DNA of 64,000 nt. Source: Termitomyces sp. T153. Its lineage: Eukaryota; Basidiomycota; Agaricomycetes; Agaricales; Lyophyllaceae. The position numbers and the translations under genes were made by a program. Positions 19,895 to 31,622 of the stretch are shown piece by piece. The stretch lies in contig JACKQL020000013.1 in the NCBI GenBank assembly GCA_018296165.2, positions 868,001-932,000 on the forward strand. Reading direction: 5' to 3'. Every line of letters begins with the position of its first letter. Positions within the stretch are counted from its first letter, which is position 1. The notes under the pieces were generated by a model. It was not told where the DNA came from. It saw nothing but the letters and a program-made list of their open reading frames with translations, and did no database searches.

Positions 19895-22800
19895 CGTACC
19901 CTTAAATAACATCGTTTTTTAAAAAGCCTCCGACACCGATCATGATCAGATTTCGAAGCGTCCTGCACTGATCGCTTCTTGATCAGACCTCGCGTCGCGT
20001 CGCGTCCCAGTCGATCAGGGTCAGCCCCAGCGTCCTTATCAAATAAATATCCGACGCCTGCTGTAAGACTGATCGTGTATTATGACAGCATGGATGTTCT
20101 TCACGTTCTTGGACGACTCTCCATGTCCAAGTACATCCTTACTGACTGCAGAAAATACACCATCGGGGTATTGCGAGCACCGTTTTCTATGCATGCTCTT
20201 GACCAGATTCTGAATGAGATCACGCTAGTACGCCCACAGGAGACCGGTAGGTCCCAATAGGTCAGTCGCTACTCCACGCAGTAAGGTGCACCACCATTCG
20301 AAAGCGCCTTACACGCATCCAAAGGTCCTCAGATAGCCATTGAACACCTTCGCTGCTCATCTAATGATCCCGTCACTCAAACAAGTTTTTCACAGCAAGG
20401 ATGCTCGTATTCTCTGGACCGAGTGTTCCCACATCCTGATCATGACCAATCAGAACATACCCCGTCCGTCTCGAGGGTGGGGTACTGAAACTCTGGATAC
20501 ACCCACACGTATCCCCCGCGGCGCTTGAGGACAAAAATAAGGTCAGGAGGGCAAACGCAACGCAAAAGTCTCCGGTGCGTTCGTGTTTTAACCAAGCGCA
20601 AGGTTCCGCGTACCCAAGCCCAAGCGGAGGAGAATCAGCAAGAAGAACAGACGGCGTAACAGGGCAATAACAATCATTTCATCGATACAATCCCATGATC
20701 ATTTTTCTGTAATTTGACCACCGGTTTGGAAGACGTGAGTAAAGTACAAGGCAACTTCACCATTAGCCCAATGACCGTCAATGATCGCGGCTTCTCATCC
20801 AGGGAGACTCTACCTGAGAGCCAGATAGCAGTCCAATGATATCCGACTCATATCCTCGTCTTTGAATTGGCCGACGCCAGAACTACCAAGATCTACTCTG
20901 TCAATTCCAATTCCAATTCCGGAGCAGGATGGATGATGATGATGACCAGTTATCTATCATATAGTGCATAATAACTTCAAGCCTCGTCGATCTCACAGGA
21001 GGACGACCCGAAACACCAGGTAAGAGGTGGCATAATATTGCACCTTCTCACCAATCACGATGCCTCGATTGTTAGAAAACAACGTATCAATCATACAGGG
21101 CCCTTCCGAGGTAATACGATCCATGGTTTGACGAACCCCGTGAGCTGTTTAACCGTAGTGGACCATCCCGTCCATCAACAGCAACAGCATGGCTAAAAGA
21201 CTGACACTCAGCCTGTGCCTGTGCCTGTATAATCAAGGTCGGTCACTAGCGTTGATAATATCGAAACCTCGAAACCTACACACTTGCCTTGACCTTGCAC
21301 CGATTGAACAGAGCTTCGGCCGTTAGAGTCCGCGCAAGAGATACAGGGAGAGGGAGAAATGAAAGAACATATCGTTCTTGAGTTTGAGTTTCTGGGTCAT
21401 CGAAAGCGCCCGTGTCCGATGTCCATCTCCATCTGGGAAAACCATTCTTGCGAAGATAGAAGAAAAAAAGTCGTCCTGAGGGATTTTGTGGGCCCTGCAA
21501 CGACGGATGTGATACGAACATCCTTCGAACGAGGCGAGGCAATCTCTCCAAGTACGTGTAGCGCCCTGAATCCCTGGATCGAGAGGACCAAATTCCCTGA
21601 ATCGCTACGTTTGTCTCGACAATGAAAAATCCATCAGTCTTTACGACGAATGCAGCAGGATTCGTATGTCCTTTATGCCCTCTGATATTCGTTCGCTGAT
21701 ACCGTCCAAGGGCTCTAATCCGATTAATCCGGCATACTAGTTGAGCAAGAAGCCACCGATGTTCATGTATCTCCTCCTCCTCAATTCCCCTTGTAAGCAT
21801 CACAAGCCTTCAAGAAATCTTTGAGAATGAGGAGATGTGCGAGAAGTACAGCTGAGAAATGACAGTTTGCGATCTGGCTAAGATGGAATCAAAGCCCACG
21901 CGTGGAAGATTCCGCACGAGGTCTCTTTCGTGATAAATGCGTCGGCGCACGAGCTTCCCCTTCATCTGCATGAGAGGATATATACAGTCCCCAGTGCAGG
22001 CAGAGACCCTCATATCATACAACCAACGGGTCTTGCCAGTTGCTGACGCATTTACTAAGAACCTGTATCACGCAGTAAGGTCCACGAAACTTTGATGATA
22101 GAATAAAAGTAGAATATACGTTAGCCGCTGAACACGTTCCCCTCAGTACGGGGGGGGGCTCGTTTTGAAAACTCCTCCCAGGCTCATGGAGAAGCATCAA
22201 AGGCGGTCTGTGCGTTTCTGGAAAGGAGCCCAAATTTACTTTTTTTTACTTTTTTTTTCGATATCTGATGTATGGTCTGTATTACTTTTATCTAAAGTCC
22301 ATTAGGTTTGCCGTTGATTGTCGGCGGATATTCTTTCTTTCAAGAACGAGAGGAATGTTTTCGGAACGATAAGAGCGTTGTTGTTTAATTTTTGAAGAGC
22401 GAAATGATCTGACGAGCATGGAGGGGGGGGGTGTCATTTTCCTCGAAGGACACACGATTTCGACCGACATACTTGTACAAATGTCCCAGATTTTTTCAAA
22501 GTCTCTTGATGTTCGTGCTTCTTCGACGCAACGGAAAAAGATCAAAGTTCCTGTATAATAGGCAAGCACGCAAATGATTCTAGAGAGAGCCAAGGTCATT
22601 TTCGACAGTGTTCTTTACGGAATCTGGACACAGTCGGGAGAGGAGGAGGAGTCGGACGGGAGTGTCATAGTCGTGAAGGGGTACGGATAGGTCGTCCGTT
22701 GTATTAGCGGGAAGACGTTGAAGCCTGTAAGTGATAGGACAAGAACAAGAACAACGCGTATGATGCAATTAACAATTGTGATCCGTGACAATCAAAGCAG

Positions 22801-22935
22801 CTTCTTTGATCGCCATCAATGGTAGCTCCGAGCTCAGACCGAGATTTGATCGAGCTCCGTCGCAGAAAGACAGAGTTCTGACTGTATCCTGAAGCAGACT
22901 AGCGGCGAAAGCTTAGTCGACAGCAAATTGGTCGA
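19895..22935. other. Gene-poor region
   Basis: About 3 kb without a gene I can support. There is a minus-strand open stretch at 21276-21803 (175 codons) with no recognisable motif, and a short minus-strand reading around 22015-22110 with FRGPYCVIQV that faintly recalls the C-terminal end of retroelement integrases. Short ATG repeats occur near 20930. Poly-C/G and poly-T runs lie around 22150 and 22250. Confidence 0.5.
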
Positions 22936-23890
22936 GTGTGGGGTTTGCTCGATATACTGATGGCAAGGCGGCCACCTTCGATGGGCCTCTCGCATATCTT
23001 GCTTGCGGCCGATTTCTGGTCAAGTTCCTGCTGGTCATCGAGACACATATCAACCAAAATTCACCAGATTGGAACGATATATGTCTGGCGCGCTCTCCGC
23101 CCTTTTCAGATTCGCTCGCAGCTTCGGAAAGCCGGCACTACTTGAACCAGAGAAGCTAGATTTAGTGTCCTGCTGGATTGACTCTAGTCAAGAGTTGCTC
23201 CAGTCGTCTTTCCATTTGACAATAAGGTGGACAAATTTCAACGACATGTGATTCTAGGCGCTTCATCACCATCAAATGTCCTTGTTTACACGTCAACTAA
23301 ATCCTCGGATGATCTCCAGTGGTTGAATTTTGGTGTGAATGCACCATTTCTGTTTCCAGATGAACCTTTTGATCCGGACTTGAGGTTTCGACTGCATTTG
23401 GAAGGAGGCGGACTTCTTACTGTTGCGCTGCAAGTGAAGTATAGGGCACAAGGGAATGCATTGACAAGAGATGATACCAGCCATCAAGAGTATCAACCCC
23501 ACCAAATTCTGGAAAAATGTACGCATGCAAATCATGATCCTCAAGTTCCTTGCAATTGTATTAATACAACTTGTTGCAGATCAAAGGGGAGGCTTCTTCC
23601 CCTAAATCGAATCCAATCTTCATATTTACACCCTGAATGCGTTGGATAGACTCGAAAACAGATTCGATTCCAAACGCGAAGGTTATCATAGCCTTCTTTG
23701 TGGTCTCTTTGCCTATCCTGCCACAGACAATGAGGCAGCATGCAACAGGATTCTCAAGAAGATCACCCAAGCTGAATATGAATTCAGTACTGTCTATGAA
23801 TTCTTTGTGACACCCAGTGCTCCCATTATTGCCACCGTTGGAAGGCCTCAAGCGCTTGGATGCCGAGTTGATTCAGAGACGCGTGCATGA
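22936..23890 (+). pseudogene. Broken gene with a PD-(D/E)XK-like motif
   Basis: Coding-like sequence lies in successive frames: first around 22938-23159 (YTDGKAATFDGPLAYLACGR, NSPDWNDICLARSPPF), then 23240-23540 (HVILGASSPSNVLVYTS, WLNFGVNAPFLFPDEPFDPD, LLTVALQVKYRAQG), then 23650-23890 (AYPATDNEAACNRILKKIT). Frame changes and stops between the parts are not explained by good introns. The FDPDLRF...ALQVKYR pattern resembles the Asp and Glu/Gln-x-Lys core of restriction-like nucleases as found in some eukaryotic effector-like multigene families; this link is inference. I call it a decayed member of an unidentified family. Confidence 0.5.
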
Positions 23891-24041
23891 CAACCTGGAG
23901 AAATTAAAGTTCACGAATAAGATAAACGGTCGCAAGTCAAGGGGTATACCAACTCACTCCGGCCTCTCAAACTCAAGACTCGCTCGTTAAGCGATAATTT
24001 ATGTCAGTAGGTTCAAGACTTCTTATAATAATGTTATATAT

Positions 24042-24171
24042 ATTAGTGGAATCAAGCAACAGTGGTTGGTCCACAGCTTTTTCAAGGAGCAAATTCCTTG
24101 AGTGACATTAGTGGAATCAGTGGCTGGTCCAATGCTTTTTCCAGGAGCAAATCCCTTGAGTGACATTTCGG
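24042..24171. repeat. 65-bp tandem repeat, two units
   Basis: ATTAGTGGAATCA occurs at 24042 and again at 24107. Each unit goes on to a TGGTCCA word, a CTTTTTC word and GGAGCAAAT-CCTTGAGTGACATT. The two units differ at a few bases and by a small indel. Confidence 0.75.
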
Positions 24172-24222
24172 ACGTGCGCCACAAAATGATCTAGCTATCG
24201 AGTTTTCGTATCACTAGTTCCA

Positions 24223-24911
24223 TCACTGTGGAGACGTGTCGTCTGATGGGTTTCCGGTATCATCCAGGCCGGTGGAATGGATCATCGGGTTGGAGAGGAA
24301 GTGGTCGACAATAATGTGCGCGTTTTTTGGAGCGGCAAGGCGGAGATGGCACTGATGGAGAGGTAGGGAGAGCAAGCAGAGGGCGATGGAGCAAGAAAGA
24401 AAGTTGCACACCCTGACAGTCCATGCCCTTGGTGTAATCGACATAATCAAACCGGTCGCTGTTCACTTCGTTTAAGGCGAGTGATGATCCGAACGACGTT
24501 CGAAAAGCTTTCGTAGTGTTGTTTTATTGGTATCTGGGTGAATATTGTGTACAAAGACGAGGGGTGGAAGGCGACGCTGGAGCTGGATATTTTTTGCCTG
24601 CTGTCTCCGTTGTCTTGGGGGTTTGGGACAGTCGGCGTCAACGCGAGTCGTTCGGTAGCATCCTGGAAAGCGTTGATCTTCGCCACTGATCGCTCTCGGT
24701 GCGACACTGGCACGTCCTTGAGCTTATCCCAATTAGGTTTCGACAGCGCACGGAACCCGAATTTCGCGGCCTCGCTGACTTCTGGATTTTGACGGTCCAG
24801 ATTCTGCTGACAATTCCAGGGCCATCTTTGGAGTAGGACGGTGCCCTGAACACGGGCTGACCGGGGTTCAGGCATCTCAAAATAACCGAGGTTGACAGGA
24901 TGCACGATCAC
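24223..24911 (-). pseudogene. Unrecognised gene remnant, probably frameshifted
   Basis: A minus-strand frame from 24911 to about 24480 reads like real protein (FGFRALSKPNWDKLKDVPVS, INAFQDATERLALTPTVPNP). A second, differently phased stretch follows at 24466-24415 with NSDRFDYVDYTKGMDC. A likely intron (GTGTGCAAC...CATCAG) then leads into LAAPKNAHIIVDHFLSNPMI down to 24223. The step between the first and second parts changes frame without a usable intron, so the copy is probably broken. Function unknown. Confidence 0.4.
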
Positions 24912-25063
24912 CGTAATACCTCTGTATTATATAAAAATACTTTATTTTTTATACGTAGCAAATTCAGAAGGACACTCAAGACGAATGGAGGTTTTGAACG
25001 TACCACGTAAACTGTTTTGGCCTCCCAATCACGTCTACAATAAGAGAGCGGGGTATCTCCCCC

Positions 25064-25077
25064 TCCCCTATCTCTTT
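25064..25077. repeat. Left copy of LINE target-site duplication
   Basis: The 14 bases TCCCCTATCTCTTT are found here and again at 26468-26481, directly flanking the retroelement fragment. They mark the insertion site. Confidence 0.85.
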
Positions 25078-26467
25078 TCGGGGTGGGGAGTAGTAGGATA
25101 CCACAAAGGACAAGAAGTCTTTACGGTCAGAGGGTGCATGGGACACAAAGCCGAAGTATACGATGCTGAACTGACGGGCCTAGAGAAGGCAACCACATTG
25201 GCCACCGAATATGTGAAGAGGCACAGGCAAGTAAAACATATACATATTTATGCTGACAACACGGCCGCAGTAACATCAGCATATGAGCCGAAACCAGCAC
25301 CGGGCCAACTCCAGATGTTCAACATAACACACACAGTTGACAAGTTCCTAGAGGAAAACGACGAACACACGATCAGCATCGAATGGTGTCCAGGACACAA
25401 AGACATCAAAGGGAACGAAAGGGCAGATGCGGAGGCCAAAGCAGGAACGGAATTGAGAGCGCAAGACCACACCACACTCACAAACGCCAAAAGAGGAGTG
25501 AAGGAAAGAGCACTCGAGAAATGGAGAGAGGAATGGCAGAAGACACCACCGGCAGGAGGATTTGCAATAGCTAACAGACTCCCTCCGAGGTGGAAGCCAA
25601 GGGAACATGTAACGCACACACCGAGGGAAGTTTTCAGCAGACTCACACAGTGCAGAACGAAACACGCGTTTTTAGGTGAGTATTACGCGAGATTTGTACC
25701 TGAGGAACACACAGGCTGCACATGCGGAGAAAGGCTCCAAACCAGGGAACACATATTACAAACATGTACGAACTATGACGAATACCGACACATACTCCGG
25801 GAAGCCGATGAACAGATGGAACTTGGGATCCTTCTAGGCACGAAGAAAGGATTGGAGGCAACGGCCAAGTTCCTGGCGAAGTCGGGAGCCTTCACCAAGA
25901 CAGGCAAAAGACGAGAACAGAAAACGACACCGGAAGAAGAAGACAACGAAAATGACGAGGAAGAGGAGAGGTGGTGGAGGAGGATGGAAGGGGACAGGGA
26001 GGCAGACTTTGGTCTAGTGGAAGAGGATGACGAGGAGGGCAGGCAAGAGGAGACAAGGGAGTGAGGAGGAAGCAAGGCAGATGAAGATGGTACCACAAAT
26101 GCTACAATGAAGGCGAGACGAGGAGATACACACCACGGGAGGTCACGACAACCCGCGTCCGCGAAGACTCAGGGAGAACACAGGAATCCGCAACTCCCAC
26201 GACAGATGAATCCGAACTAATCACACAGATACACACCCCCTTGTTCCCCCTAGACACTGCCGCAACGTTACCTCGCACACCACAAATGCCACGTTAAACT
26301 CTGCGAGGAAAGTTCCAATACCCAACAATAGGATAAAAGCACACAAACACAACCGACATCATTACTTACTACCGGTGTAGAGTCGTACACTAGTTACTCT
26401 ACCCCCGCCTCTTAGCCCTGTATAGTGGCTTGCCGGCGGTATAAACAGAATACATTCATTCATTCAT
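25078..26467 (+). mobile_element. 5'-truncated non-LTR retrotransposon (LINE), Tad1-like
   Basis: The insertion spans 1390 bp between 14-bp direct repeats. It carries the 3' end of a LINE polyprotein up to the stop at 26064. An RNase H domain has the catalytic Glu in KAEVYDAELTGL, Asp in IYADNTAAV and Asp in GNERADAEAKAG, but the first catalytic Asp normally near the DGS motif is missing because the 5' end is truncated. A CCHC-like knuckle with CTCGERLQTREHILQTC follows, then a charged Glu/Arg-rich tail. The 3' untranslated part ends in a CATT repeat (ATTCATTCATTCATTC), the simple-repeat tail expected at the point of target-primed reverse transcription. It is not autonomous. Confidence 0.9.
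25084..26064 (+). pseudogene. LINE reverse-transcriptase polyprotein, C-terminal fragment (RNase H and zinc knuckle)
   Basis: An open reading continues without stop from before the element into it, so the frame upstream of 25078 belongs to the host target site and not to the retroelement. Only the RNase H and CCHC part remains; endonuclease and reverse transcriptase are absent. The remaining part is not frameshifted, suggesting a fairly recent insertion. Codon use is AC-rich, unlike the flanking host genes. Confidence 0.8.
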
Positions 26468-26481
26468 TCCCCTATCTCTTT
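26468..26481. repeat. Right copy of LINE target-site duplication
   Basis: Perfect copy of the 14 bases at 25064-25077, placed directly after the CATT tail. Confidence 0.85.
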
Positions 26482-27252
26482 GGCGAACTTGGTATACGCC
26501 AATATCTCGCGTTTGCCAGACCATGTTGATGATGACAGCTGGAAACAAGCAGTCGCATTTGGAGCGCTTACGCGGCTCTATAGTATTACGCGGCAACTTT
26601 GAGCCCTCTTACTCTCTACCAATTAGATCAGGTGTCGAACCCAGCGCAAAGGGACAAACTCTTCATGCAGGGGTTTGTGCAGTAAAAGGCCAAAAGGCAT
26701 AGAGTAGGGCGTCAAGACAGACCCATCCGTAGATCACAATAGATAGGGAGGTTTTGATTGCGCGGAGACGACGTTAATGGGCCTCGAGGCAACTGCGGCA
26801 TAATTGAACCCGTACTATTTAAGTCTATCCATGCCTGCGCGAATCAAGTCCAACAAGAAGCAGAACTGTGGTCCATCATTGCACGCACGACCCCTTGAAA
26901 AGTTCAAAGAAACAGTTTTTCCTGCCAGTGGTCTCGGTTTTGAAAGGTCTACATATTGCAGCTCAACAGGCCCGACAGTCCGTCGAAATGGAAAATCTAG
27001 CTCTGCGCGCCACAACAATAGCATGGCTTGTAGAGGTGAGTTTGAATTGGACGAGGGTGTCAAGTGGATCTTTCAACTATAGTAGCCAGTTGATGAGTAC
27101 ATGGTCATCGGAGAGGGTGCCTTGAGCCAAATATATTTGTTGACGCGTTGTTGTGCTCAAAACTTTTATTGGATCAAGCGCCCCTTCGAGTTCACGAGCT
27201 GTAGCGCTTCTCATATCCGTAGCCAAAAACTCTTCATCATCCATTCCACATC
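26482..27252. other. Intergenic region upstream of PRMT5
   Basis: Continuation of the LINE target region, then the PRMT5 promoter side. Short open stretches around 26804-27125 have no recognisable domain and switch frames. I support no gene here. Confidence 0.45.
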
Positions 27253-30200
27253 ATGTCTGCCTGGCCAACTTCCTCCGCCACCGTCTCCACCCTCCTCACA
27301 CTCTCAGATATAACCACCGCCAGCGCCTCGTTCGATCCCGACTCTTCGGAATACGAAACCCCCCTGCTCCAGCTGCTCTCTGAGGCCCGATCAAAAGGAT
27401 ACGATTCCATCTCTCTCCCTCTGACGACGGAAAAGTGGAAAGCGCGTTGGGCGGAGATGTGTTTGCTCAAGCCGGGTAGCGATCGGGACAAGGAGATCGG
27501 CGCGGAGCAGAAGGCGGAGAGGTGGAGGTCTCGACCTGGGTTTTCCATGGATGAGGTGACACTTACGAGGCTTGGTGAATGATTTGTTCTTATGGAGAGT
27601 AAAGGGTTGGAGCTGATGCTTTGGGATAATATATTAGATGAAGCTGAGGGGTTGACGGTTATAATCTCGGACTGGCTCGAACTCGATGCAACGGACGATT
27701 GGGTCCGTCATGATGCTGAGATCGTTCGTTTTGTCTTCTGTATACGTCTTCCAAGTTGACCTTTTCTCTCATAGGCATTACAGCAAGAACTCGCATACGC
27801 CTCGTACCTCAACATCCACTCTGCGATCCTCCCTGCCCCGCGAAACCGTGACCACGTCGCTTCCTATGCTCGTATCATCAACTCATGCCTCAAAAACACG
27901 CCATATATTCACCTATCTGTCCGTTTGCCAATTTACAACCCATCTGTCCTCCATCCACCTGCATCTGCATCATCGAGCCCACTTCCGGGTACAAAAATCC
28001 CAAACTTCATCAACAGCACCCCCTCTACACCGGGGTCTGAGAAATTTTCTGTTGCACCCGAAAGTCAGCTCGATGCGACATGGGAGATGTGGGATCTCAT
28101 CAGGTCGATATGCGATTACAACACGCGTTTGACACTCAGTACGTCTTCTCATATCATTCGAGATGATCTTATTCTGAGAAACCCAGCATTGGATCTCTCC
28201 CCGCCACTTCCGACAACGATCGGCGTGCTGAGCAAGTGGGCTGCCGAATCAGTGAGGAGTATACTGCTCCCTGCGTCCACATTCATTGCGAATGGAAAAG
28301 GGTACCCTGTACTCCCCAAGACGACACAGTCGTTTATTCGTGAGTGTATGATAGTATGTGCATTTTCCGGTTATTTACTATCCTTGTTCTGAGTACTCTC
28401 CTACAGCACTACCCGAATGTTATCCTCTCTGGCGTCAGCGCGGGTATGCATAGCCGCGGTGGAGAGACGGCGTACAAGCAGTATGTACACCATTTGGAGA
28501 AGACGAGTCCTGCGGTGCAGGCTGCTGAGCGGACGGGGACTGTCGAGAACTTTGCGCAGGGATACCAGGATTATTTGCAAGCCCCATTGCAGGTACGTGG
28601 CTCCCATATTCGCTTGGGACTGAATCTCATGACTGGATGTCATTGTCTAGCCTTTAATGGATAATTTGCAAAGTGTGACATACAACACGTTCGAACAGGA
28701 CCCGGTCAAGTACCGGCACTACGAGGAAGTGCGTGTTGGCTGTCAGTCCTGGGTGATGATATGATGAATGATTTTTCTTAGGCTATGTATAGGGCTTTGA
28801 TCGAATGGACGGGAGAGGATAGAATGTAAGGTGTCATTTAGACTGTTTTTTCAGGCCCTTCATGGATCCTCCTTAGCGTATTCTGCATAGCAGGTGCAGG
28901 CCGTGGTCCCCTCGTCGCTCGCTGCCTAAGAGCAATCGAGCGTTCCGGGCGCGAAGCCTTTGTTTACGCCGTCGAGAAAAATCCCAACGCCTACGTCACG
29001 TCAGTCCTCCTCGCACATCTATGTCGATGTAAAATCTCTGATTATGCACCGGACAGACTACAAGATAGGAAAAAGCGTGAATGGGGCAACAAGGTGCAGC
29101 TCCTTTTCGGGGATATGCGATTCCTGGATATCCCAGAGTGCGTGGATATCTTGGTGAGTGAGCTGCTGGGCTCGTTTGGCGATAATGAGTTGAGCCCGGA
29201 GTGTTTGGATGGTGCGATGAGGTTTTTGAAACGTGAGTGTGTTGCATAGTGTATGTGTGCATGTATACCTCTGACTTTGATGAATGTTAGCGAAGGGGAT
29301 TTCAATCCCGTCATCCTACACTGCACATCTCGCGCCGTTATCCTCTTCAAAGCTTTTCAATGAAGCTCGAGCGGCGAAAGACCCTAAGAACTTGGAAACG
29401 CCGTATGTTGTGATGTTTCAGGCTGTGAACATTTTGAGCGGTGACGGTGGCGGCTTGAGTGGGAAGTGTGGTCCCCAGATACAAGAGTGCTGGGAGTTTG
29501 TGCATCCTCGGACAGATCCCGTACTCGACGATCGTGGTACGAGGGCTGTTTCTATCGATCTGGTATAAGAAAAAGTCACACCGGGTTTGATATAGGCCTA
29601 CCAATGACGAACAGCCATAATGTTCGATCAGCGAAGCTCAAGTTCTATATACCTCATGCTGGAGTGCTACAGTGCGCAGCAGCTTTGATTGATCTGTGTG
29701 TTGACTGACAATTCTGTCAGTGGACTAGCTGGGTATTTTGAAGCTGTGAGTATTGTTTTTTTTGATTGCTGCATGGGCCGATATCATCATCCTTGAAGAT
29801 ACTATATGGAAACGTCGGTCTTAGCATCCACCCCCATCGTAAAGATCAGATATCGAAAGACATGCTGAGCTGGTTCCCACTATTCTTCCCGTTCAAGGTG
29901 AGAATTTTTCATTGTTGTGAAGTTATCCTGTTGAGTGACAATTACGGCATTTTAGGAGGCTCTTTATCTTCCCAGCAACTCCGAACTGCAGGTGTCTATC
30001 TGGCGTCTCACCAATGAACGTCAGGTCTGGTATGAATGGCATGCAGAATCGTTCCTGTCAAGTCCCATTGTGCAACCAGCTGAGAGCCCAGGTGCATCGT
30101 CGATCCCCACCTCACCGTCGGGTCCTGTGTTCAGCCCACTCATTGACGCGGATGATCCGCTGATTGGGCAAAAAGGTCAAGTGTTCAACGCAGCCGCTCC

Positions 30201-30276
30201 TGTTTATGAGACAGTGAAAATTGGCCAGACGAGCTTACACAACCCAGGGGGCCGCAGTAGTTGGATCGGGCTTTGA
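27253..30276 (+). CDS. PRMT5: Protein arginine N-methyltransferase 5 (Skb1/Hsl7 family)
   Basis: Fourteen exons: 27253-27574, 27638-27723, 27775-28138, 28187-28353, 28407-28592, 28651-28728, 28782-28825, 28877-28999, 29057-29232, 29291-29536, 29596-29671, 29721-29745, 29799-29897, 29956-30276. They sum to 771 codons (770 residues). The N-terminal TIM-barrel part includes DWLELDATDDWVRHDAEIAL. The SAM-binding motif GAGRGPLVARC is near 422-432. The double-E loop SELLGSFGDNELSPE has its glutamates at about 492 and 501. NTFEQDPVKY, PRMT5-typical, precedes the Rossmann part. The C-terminal beta-barrel includes LPMTNSHNVRSAKLKFYIPH. Family knowledge: a type II enzyme making symmetric dimethylarginine on histones and Sm proteins in nucleus and cytoplasm. 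All catalytic landmarks are intact. The exon of 25 bp (29721-29745) is the smallest but restores the expected HGLAGYFEA. Confidence 0.95.
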
Positions 30277-30620
30277 ATGCCAAGGCCGCCTTGTCCCTCG
30301 CGGTGGGCATGGAGTAAATTTTCTGCATGTACATACATTATGATACATACATACTATATAGTAGACGATATGTTGGCATATCAACCGCTTGCCGCTTGAC
30401 AGATGCTCCAATTTGGCTCCATGAAATCGTGTGCAACGGCCATCTTCGCGTCACACTGTGACGTGATATATTGAAGAATATTTCGCGGACGTTGAATTAG
30501 ATTGAAACTCCGCCTTGCTCCGCTCTATGTAATCGACAAGAAGCTTAACACGTTCCTTCTTAACCTCTTCTTTTCTCTACCAACCTCCTCTTACCATATC
30601 AGTGACCCCTCTTTGTAATT
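30277..30620. promoter_or_regulatory. Promoter region of the GPI-protein gene with a pyrimidine-rich leader
   Basis: An AT-rich stretch with TATATT-like words lies near 30470, followed by a strongly CT-rich tract from about 30560 to 30613 just before the ATG at 30621. Such CT tracts next to the start are common in well-expressed fungal genes. No specific factor site is claimed. Confidence 0.4.
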
Positions 30621-31622
30621 ATGAAGTCCTTCGTCGCTCTCGCCACTCTCCTTTCCCTTGCTCAAAGCATTGTCGCTTTGACTGTCAATACCCCGTAAAT
30701 TTAGCTGCTTTCTCTCGTTGTCACCTGCTAACGGGACCATTTCTAGCTCCAACGTAGTTTCGTGCCGTCAGTACCTTCGGATTTCACTCCTATAGTAATT
30801 CCAATGCTGAACAACACCTCTAGAACCCACCCTCTTGACTTGGTCGGACGGTCAAGCACCATTTTTCCTGTCAATCATTCCTGGTCAGCATCTTGTGATG
30901 TGTTGTTGTATTGTTCTTGTTAACTCCTTTTAGGTGGGCAAGTTTCGGCTCCTGCGGTACATATACACATACTTTAGTCTCTCATGCTCTGGTGGCTGAC
31001 ATTATTCTCACTATCCTAGTTGAAAACGTTCCCAACTCAAAACGGAAACTCCATCACTTGGATTGTCGACCTTCCGCCTAACACCGGGATGTATGTTGCA
31101 TGATTACATTCCTCACGTTACATATTGATTTGTCCTGTAGTACTATCGCTTTGAAGGATTCGACTGGTGTTCAGGCGTTCAGTGACATTGTCACGATCAC
31201 TGGAACGGACACGAGGTGATTGTTCCTGTCCTATGGATCCTGGTTTTCTCTGACTTCGTATATCAGCTGCGACAATTCGAACTCGACTTCTTCTGATTTC
31301 AGTGCCGGCCCCGCTGCCACTAACTCGTAAGGCCGGTTTTCTTGTCTCTTTTTCACATGTACTGACGCCATCTCCTTTCAGGGCTGGTTCTACTGGGACC
31401 TCCACCCCCGCTGCCGCTGGCGCTACAACCAGCGGAAGCGCTGCGCCTAGTGCAGCAAACTCTCACGCTGTGAGCGCTTCTCAGACGACTCCCGCTGCCT
31501 CTGCCAGCAAGACCAGTGCTAGCACTGCCTCCTCCACGCAGTCTAACGCGGCTTCCAAATCTGATATCGGCGTGTTGGGCATGGCTGGTGTCATGGCTCT
31601 CGTTGGCCTTGTCGTTGCCTAA
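30621..31622 (+). CDS. Kre9/Knh1-like Ser/Thr-rich GPI-anchored cell-surface protein
   Basis: Eight exons: 30621-30694, 30747-30766, 30824-30883, 30934-30956, 31020-31090, 31141-31215, 31267-31326, 31382-31622, for 207 residues. A clear signal peptide (MKSFVALATLLSLAQSIVA) is followed by one Ig-like Kre9/Knh1 domain. That domain opens TVNTPSNVVSCQPTLLTWSD and includes NGNSITWIVDLPPNTGITI. A Ser/Thr/Ala-rich stalk follows and the C terminus is hydrophobic (VLGMAGVMALVGLVVA) after Ser/Asn residues, fitting a GPI-attachment signal. Family knowledge: these proteins sit in the membrane or wall, and some relatives act in beta-1,6-glucan assembly; the specific role here is unknown. The many tiny exons are typical of this family in mushrooms. 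Confidence 0.88.

Noticed and set aside
21276..21803. Minus-strand open frame of 175 codons
   Set aside because: No family resemblance and no compatible neighbouring exons; kept only as part of the gene-poor interval.
22015..22233. FRGPYCVIQV text resembling an integrase C terminus
   Set aside because: Too short, and the adjoining sequence in all frames lacks any other retroelement signature.
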